Source: Collybiopsis luxurians FD-317 M1
Lineage: Eukaryota; Basidiomycota; Agaricomycetes; Agaricales; Omphalotaceae
Assembly (NCBI GenBank): GCA_000827265.1
Contig: KN834750.1
Span: 310,001-374,000 of the forward strand
Reading direction: 5' to 3'
DNA length: 64,000 nt
The translations under genes and the position numbers were made by a program. The notes below the pieces were generated by a model, which searched no databases, was not told the DNA's origin, and saw only the letters and a program-made list of their open reading frames with translations. The first letter of the stretch is position 1; every line of letters starts with the position of its first letter. Of this stretch, positions 48,849-64,000 are shown one piece after another.

Positions 48849-49563
48849 TGCACTTACGCCTTTTCAACCTAAGCTAGACTTGGATTTGATTCTTTGCATC
48901 ACCAGATTTTTTTCTTATCGCTATATCTAAGTATACCCGTCTACACATCCTTGTATTACTACCATTGCACTTAACTGTATCGACTAGTATGTAGCTAATT
49001 TACTGCTGTTTTACATAGATCGAATATCATACCGCCGCGGTTCAGAGTTCGGAAAATAAACGAATCTTCCGAAATTGCTCCCCATGCCATCAGGCGAGCG
49101 TGGAGAGCTAGCTAGTATTGATGATTGATCTACTCGTCGCGACTATCTTGAAACGTCGACAAGTCTCGTTCCGTCAGGCAAACCGTGATCGCGATCAGTA
49201 CACGTGAACTACACATGACACGCGCCTCAGCAAGGCTCTTCAGGAGGTTGCGCGAAAAACCCTCGGAGGATTCCGATCTAATGTATGTTACCCAGTGAGC
49301 ATCTATCCTTTTTGTGTGGTTCTATAGGTGTAAAATGTAAGTTCTACAAGATGCTTGAGTGACCAAAGTGATAAAGATACGCGTTCCTTGAATGCGATGA
49401 TGAAAATCCAGTGAGCCTATGTACAAATGATATGGAAGCTTCCAATCCGAAATCAGAACAAAGAGAGAGCAAAACATATAAACGAATGTGAACACAAAGA
49501 TCCGCAAAAATGTAGTCGAAGCAAATATAGGTACACAGAATAAACGCAACGGAAAAAGGAAAT
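48849..49563. other. Convergent intergenic stretch
   Basis: About 715 bases lie between the converging stop codons of the gene above and the PH-domain gene. It is AT-rich with T-runs near 48906-48912, consistent with 3' ends. Open frames on the minus strand near 49322-49571 are hydrophobic but show no family resemblance and no ATG context. I see no RNA gene. Confidence 0.45.
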
Positions 49564-52500
49564 TTATGCATCGACTACTCCTAAAGAGATGGCTGACCCT
49601 GGATGAGAAAGTGAAAACAATGGTTTATCCGTGTCATTGAAATTGGCATCTTCGATAGATGTGCGTCGAGTAGCATTATTAGCTTCACCATCCTGATTTG
49701 CAGGAGCCTCAACTTCTGGGAGGGAAATTCGCTTGGAACCTCGCCTCGGAGGAGGTGGAAGAGAAGGAATCTCTGGTTCTGCGTCGAGTTCGTCTTCGAA
49801 ATTATGAACCTTCGGAATAGGGATCGACGGAGTTGTCGGAGTTCCAAGGGCATGGAAACTGCTTGAGTCGTGACCTTGTTTTTCTAAATACGGCGTAGAG
49901 CCATTCATCAAGGAAGGCGTTCCAGGCGGTGATGATGATGATGGTGTTGGCCTAGCACTCGACCGTGGAGGAATGGGAGGAGAGGAAGCGGGAGCAGGTG
50001 CACTCAAAATTCGTAGACGTTGCTTAATTGACGCTCCACGCGAGGGGGTTGATGACGGGGCAGCCGTGGCGGCCGCAGATGGAAGAGTTCCACGAGAAAT
50101 GGCATCTGCGCTCGGCATGTTTGAGGGGGCGACCGGAGATCCGGGTATTGAATACAAGTTTCCTGGACCCCCGGATGAATTATTGCTACTATGAGACCTT
50201 CGATGCCTCGAACCAACCGAGCTAGTTGGACTGGCTGGATATTCGGGGGGAAGCTCGTCTGGTCTGGGAGGCAGTACACCCGACGGAGGTGGTTTGGGGG
50301 CCATTAACGAAAGTCTGAATGCACGAGAAGCAATCGATTCTCGGAATACCTTGTTGTGTGATGAAGGCAGAGGAGCAGACATCTGTGGGGGAGGAACAAG
50401 TGAGGGCGCGGTCTCACCATCCGGCGCCGGAGGAAGTGCAAATGTAGGGGCTGGGCGAGGAGGAGGAGCCAAGGAGGATCGATGGGAGGACGAAGCTCGG
50501 GAATGGCTGCCATTCCCGCTCACAGGTGTCTGATTTCCAGCAGTAGTAGTTCCTGGTGTCTGGGTCGAGTTCGCGCTAAGCGCGGACACTGCTGACGAGA
50601 CCGAAGCGCGTTTCGAAAAGTTAGGGAGATTGGACATAGCACTGGAATGAGAAGAGGAAGTAGAATGGGTGGTCAGGGTGGATGCACGCCGTTCTGTTGC
50701 GGCACCGCTATATGGATGTGACTGGGGTGTCTTCGGAAGAGACTTTACCGCGCTTGAAGTTGGAAAGTTTGGTGGAGGAGTGACAGGAGTAGCGGGAGGT
50801 GGGCCGCTTGGTGGAGTCAGCCGTTTAGGCAACTGTCGTGACCATCGTTTACCAGATGCGATCCCCACTGAATTTCGCTTCCCACTACTGTTACTAGCGC
50901 GTTTGTCACCATCATAGGGTCCAAGCCCACTCCCCTCACTAGGCCTCCTCGTTCTACCGGATAAAGGGCCTTCGGAACCACCTGCTGGTATATCGAGTTC
51001 CTCTACTTCCTCCTCTGCCGTATCCACGGATCTCCCAGACTGGCCTGACCTCACTGATCGCGAAGACAAAGACCGCCGTCGATATTCTGTATCAATATTG
51101 CCAGATCCTGGCGGTGTTCCAAAGGAAAACGAGTACGCGCTCTGCCCGCTTGCCCGCTTAGTATGCGGGCTACCGTTCGATATCGGCTCTGGGGTCAGAC
51201 TCCCATTTCTGGCGGTGTTGATACGACCAATGCTCGGAGCACCTCCGAGAACGTCAATGTCGTCCAAGTTTCGATGGTCTCTGATATACGGGGACTCCTG
51301 CAGTTGGAGCGTCTGTGACTGAGGCGCATCCAGAACCAAGGAAGGGTTGATTTCGGAAGTAGATGTCCAACGTTTTCGGGGAGGAGGTTGCAAAGAAAAA
51401 GATTCACTCGCAGAATATGTACGAATCGTCCGTGTACCAGGGCTTGATGATCCTGATGTATCATCTACTACCGGATCTTGGCTAAACAAGAGGGAACGTG
51501 CTTCCGAGGTTCTGTCATTCTTCCTCCTTTCTCCATCATGGTCTAGAGGAGCTCTGAGGATTTTCCGGTCGAGCTGATTCTGAGGCGTCTGTAAAGGAGG
51601 ACGATTGATGCCTATGGCAGCAAAATCAACTGCCGGCGCGTGTATTCCCATGTTCGAATTTGCCCCAGGAAGGATAGATCCAAAACTACTGCCTTCTAAC
51701 GGAGGCGAGCTCGCTCGGAGAATACTAATCAAATTATTTCCCTTGGGCAAAATGGATTTTGTAACGCTGACCGAAGAATCGGTGGGTTCAGCCCCTCCTC
51801 GAATGGAAGATGAGTGGTCCTCCATTTCATCGAACCTACTGGTCTTGGAGGCTGACCGCGGACGCCCAGAGTGATGTCCAACCGAAGACCTACTGCTTGC
51901 AAACAACCCTTTCAAGGAAAGAACAGCTCCACCGGTGGACGCATGTTTATAGGGGCTCGAAGGGCGACCATTTTTGCTTGACTTTGCGGAAGACATGGAA
52001 GCAGCATCGTGCCCGGAATGAGAATTAATCGTTGTGGATGAGATTGGATATCCATCTCCCGGGAAACTGAGCTCCTGAGCACTGAAGGTACTGCGTGTGG
52101 GTGACGTATGCGATGCAGAGACAGCAGGTGAAGTGATGATGCCTTGCGCGCGCATAGACATCATGACATCCATATCACCTCGGGGTTCGTGCTGGCCAGA
52201 AGATGGAGGTGAAGAGCCGAGACCAGCACGTATAGTTCTTCACACAGGAAGTCAGTAGCCAGCCGAATTCAATAAGAGGAGAACGCACCTTTGTCCAAAA
52301 ACCTTGTTTTTTATACTTTCGATCCATCTCTGCTTCTCCAGGGGATCAGCAATATAAAACAGCCACGTCGTTTGCTCTTTAGCTTGAACGCGCTCTTTGT
52401 CATTGAGACGATCCTTTTTACCATCACCCACAAATCCAACATCAACACCAGCAACTTGGACGACACCCTTCTTCCCACCGACTTCAGCCTCGGATACAAA

Positions 52501-53751
52501 TACTACCGAATCCTCGTTGATCTCAAGCCGTTCCAGCTCTCGTTCGTCAGGAGATGCAGCCTTGAAGAGATGTAGATATGACACTTGAGCGTGCGACGTG
52601 CCGTTTCCAGAGACTAACGTAAGCGGGTTGGCATTGGGACTCGTCAAAATCAGGTGTCTAGCCTTCCACTGTTTGCTTATTGTAAAGATTCTCAACGAAG
52701 AGGAAGGATAGTACTTCGGTAAGGTCCCTGACGAAGCGGTTTGTTGAAAGGGCGCAAGAGCACGGGGAGTCGAAGGAAAGGACGGGACTGGGGTAATCTT
52801 TAGGGGAGCAGGATTTAAATTGGAACTTTGCTGAAGCGACTGGGGAAGGGAAGGGGGTAGAGTGGGAGACTGAAAAGGTATTGCCGGAGGCATTGAACCT
52901 GAACGGCTTCGACTATGAAAGTGCGTTTGAGAAAGTGGGAGAGGATGCAAGGACGTAGTGGAAGTCAAAGGAGAACGATGATAATGATGGACGTCGTCGT
53001 TAGGGGCCTGACCCTCTGAAGTCCGTGCGGGTATTGAGCCGTCGCCCTGATCCAGATGATTTATGTAGCCATCTTCCTCACGTAGAGTCCCGTTCGAAGC
53101 GACGCTGTGGCCAGACTCGCTCTGGTCATCAGAATGGCCCTGGTGCCCAGTGGTGCTACTGGCTAGTCCCAGAGCCTGCGCAGCCTCTTCCCTCAACCTA
53201 ACTCGTTCCCGAGTCTCGTCATCCTCCATAGGATTCACGTCTTCGCCAGCGCCCGGTGTAGATACTGAATTAGCAGCACTAATTTCTAATACATCCGGTA
53301 GAACGAGATTCATACGAAAATTTGGATTCTGGCGCGGAGCAGGGGGAGGTTTCTTCTTTCGAGTAAACTTGAACGGGCTGAGTTCGAATAAGGCGCTGCT
53401 TCTAGATGAAGATGAAGAGGTAGTAGACAGTACAGAAGACCGTTTACTGCTAGGAGAAGTCGGAGGCGAAATACTGCTTGACATGGAGGAAAAGCCAGAG
53501 GTACTTGGTGGTCGTGGAACAAAAGTGTAAAGGGATGGAGAGGGAGGTTCTGTCTCACAGTGAGTACTCGGTGCATCGAGCGAAATGGAATCGGAAAACT
53601 TGCCACTGGGGTCTTCTAGAGCGCGTTCTTTGCCTTTCCCTTTGTAACTTGCTCTCCTATTCATAATTTCACTGACCGAGTTACCGGTCAGTCTGAAGGA
53701 TAAGGATTGCTGAGGCATTGTAGGTAATGGCCTATTGGCAATGACGGTCAT
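49564..53751 (-). CDS. Large disordered protein with PH domain
   Basis: A two-exon gene runs from ATG 53751 (MTVIANRPLPTMPQQSLSFR) to 49564 (SLGVVDA), about 1,370 residues. After about 340 low-complexity Ser/Pro residues there is a PH-like domain: ISKQWKARHLILTSPNANPL, SYLHLFKAASPDERELERLE, VVFVSEAEVGGKKGVVQVAG, TTWLFYIADPLEKQRWIESI and KNKVFGQ. A roughly 50-nt intron (about 52289-52240) joins KNKVFGQ to the second exon. The remaining 860 residues are Ser/Pro-rich with basic patches (RKRWTSTSEINP, SGKRWSRQLPKRLTPPSGPP) and polyproline runs (PPPRPAPTFALPPAPDGETA), and show no folded domain. Membrane or phosphoinositide binding is inferred from the PH fold; proline tracts could bind SH3 or profilin. 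Two starts, 12 codons apart, are possible (MTV, MPQ). Confidence 0.85.
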
Positions 53752-54789
53752 TGAAATTCTGTTTGAGCAGCGAATAGGCCGTGAGTATAGTAAGCATCAG
53801 ATCAGATAGATGGAAAGAGCCACCGTCTGGTTCCTGTGCAATTCCTGGTCGTTCCAGCAGGACTGGGCCATGAAAAGAGGATGTGAAGGGAAGAACGGGA
53901 AATGTATGACAGGAATATCCAGTATACACGCCAGTCCTCGCTTAACAGTCCATCCCTATCGGCCGTTCGCGAGAAAAAAAAAAAACCTCCGATCACCTTT
54001 TACGGTATCCACTTTCAGTCCTGCATACTTATATGCTGCCCATTCTTTCACTCGTTGTTGTTCCAAACAATCCTCAATCATTCTTCAAGTATCAGTAAAG
54101 ATTCATTCTCCTTCTTCATTTTTCTATTCCCTTCACCATTCCTGTTCAGAATCGGTACAGTTCTCAGCTGCAGGGGTCAGACTTTCAGGGCCGCCTGGAA
54201 AATTAAAAGCTATTGAAGAATTTCGGAGTCGCGGAAGGTCGGTTCTCTCTGTTCTGACCATAAACATTGAACATTCAGTGTCACCCGGTTTCCAGAAATA
54301 AAATGCATAGGAAGCTATGAATAAGAAGGTTTGAAGAAGGTAATTACGCAACTAATATTGGCTATTATACAACTCAAAATCCATTTTATTACTTCATTAC
54401 TTTGGAAAACTCCAATCACACCGTCCTTCAGCATTTGAATATGTGTCATATTGAAGACTCAAAGCCTCAGGAACTGAACAGGTACTAAGCCTTGCAACCT
54501 AAGGCACGTCTCCGTCTCCTTGTCTGCGCTTACAATATGGGCATATGGATTTCGTTGTCAGGGTGCCTTCCAAGTTCAGATCTCCTCCCGTACTGTTGAT
54601 ATCCTTGACTTTTCCCGTTTCTCCTTGCCTATGTACACCATTGTCAGACCAAATAATCACTGTTATTGGTGATATCGTATGTTACAATCGAGGATACAAA
54701 TACAGCATAGATTTACGATAATGAGTAGCAGTACCAAGCTAAAGTTATAACGAGACCATAAGGTGCATGAAAGAGTGAACAAACCCACA
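53752..54789. other. Intergenic kilobase between PH-domain gene and PRP8
   Basis: About 1 kb separates the stop of PRP8 from the start of the PH-domain gene, both on the minus strand. It contains an A-run near 53972-53983 and pyrimidine-rich stretches expected of a promoter on the plus-strand reading. A short open minus-strand frame at about 54505-54680 encodes SICPYCKRRQGDGDVP before a stop. It has no start codon and no family I recognise. No other coding sequence is evident. Confidence 0.45.
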
Positions 54790-63811
<9,022 letters not shown>

Positions 63812-63962
63812 CCTCAGATGGAAGTACGAGGAGAAGAAATTTGGGTCATGTGTCTATTCTCGTGACTAAGTAGATCTAGCGCCAGGCGTCTGTGGCCCGA
63901 CGCCCATACAAAAAAAAATATAATGGAGAAGCAAGTGGCCTTTACAATCCTAAACGCTCACA
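63812..63962. promoter_or_regulatory. PRP8 promoter, possibly bidirectional, with inverted repeat
   Basis: Upstream of PRP8 lies CTAGCGCCA at 63876-63884 and an inverted repeat GGCGTC (63885-63890) and GACGCC (63899-63904) around an 8-nt spacer. The same interval separates PRP8 from a possible divergent start codon at 63963. Assignment is by position and motif only. Confidence 0.4.
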
Positions 63963-64000
63963 ATGGCAGCGAGCCATGGAAAACAACTCCGCTCACTTAC
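63963..64000 (+). CDS. Possible start of a divergent gene, cut by the window edge
   Basis: An ATG at 63963 in a favourable context (CACAATGGC) opens MAASHGKQLRSL and stays open to the end of the window. It lies 151 bp from the divergent PRP8 start, similar to other divergent pairs here. Twelve codons cannot identify the product, and it could be chance. Confidence 0.35.
   Translation, partial: MAASHGKQLRSL

Noticed and set aside
49964..51880. Several open frames on the plus strand over the PH-domain gene
   Set aside because: They are antisense to a low-complexity Ser/Pro-rich coding region, which commonly leaves long open shadow frames rich in Gly/Glu. None resembles a known protein.
53810..54301. 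163-codon open frame on the plus strand in the PH/PRP8 gap
   Set aside because: It is Ser/Phe-rich with a low-complexity composition expected of the pyrimidine-rich promoter region, has no recognisable domain and crosses an A-run near 53972.

Overview
The window is nuclear DNA of a filamentous basidiomycete, most likely an Agaricomycete. The reasons are: protein-coding genes packed on both strands; many introns of about 45-65 nt with GT(or GC)...AG ends and CTGAC/CTRAC-like branch points; a Zn2Cys6 regulator; a DUF6534 membrane protein; and a secreted protein of a type common in mushroom genomes. I see no prokaryotic signals, tRNA, rRNA or CRISPR array. Every gene model was assembled by eye from spliced translations, so terminal exons are the least certain parts.

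Layout, left to right. 1-1851 (-): DUF6534-type membrane protein, probably decayed. 2408-5183 (-): cullin-1. 5283-6263 (-): COQ5, divergent across only 59 bp from FCF2 (6323-7360, +). 7376-~12105 (-): an MRP/ABCC-type transporter lacking its first nucleotide-binding domain. 12221-14433 (-): SAS10/UTP3. ~14709-15078 (-): small basic DUF2462-like protein, divergent from complex I 40 kDa subunit (15167-16694, +). 16861-17355 (-): TOM22. 17584-20740 (+): Zn2Cys6 regulator containing a 6-nt exon. 21148-23139 (+): UspA-domain protein. 23560-25523 (-): MFS permease, divergent from a PITH-domain protein (25689-26532, +). 26636-29759 (+): M3 oligopeptidase. 29871-30651 and 30814-31332 (-): two unrecognised genes. 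31574-34716 (+): a PLK4/SAK-like protein with a degenerate kinase domain.

34790-37103 (-): secreted nuclease-like protein. 37538-39339 (-): secreted threonine/serine/alanine-rich protein. 40395-41008 (-): putative mitochondrial coiled-coil protein, divergent across 70 bp from POP1 (41079-44202, +). 44341-45741 (-): borealin-like protein, divergent from ERG26 (45904-47419, +). 48125-48848 (+): unrecognised gene. 49564-53751 (-): large PH-domain protein. 54790-63811 (-): PRP8. A divergent gene may begin at 63963.

Most genes are housekeeping: ribosome assembly (FCF2, SAS10, POP1), splicing (PRP8), ubiquitin ligase (CUL1), mitochondria (COQ5, TOM22, complex I), sterols (ERG26) and chromosome segregation (borealin). 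No biosynthetic cluster or defence island is visible. The most unusual items are the PLK4-like pseudokinase in a fungus expected to lack centrioles, the ABC transporter missing NBD1, the 6-nt exon carrying a zinc-ligand cysteine, four inferred GC-AG introns, and a recurring GCGCC promoter motif.
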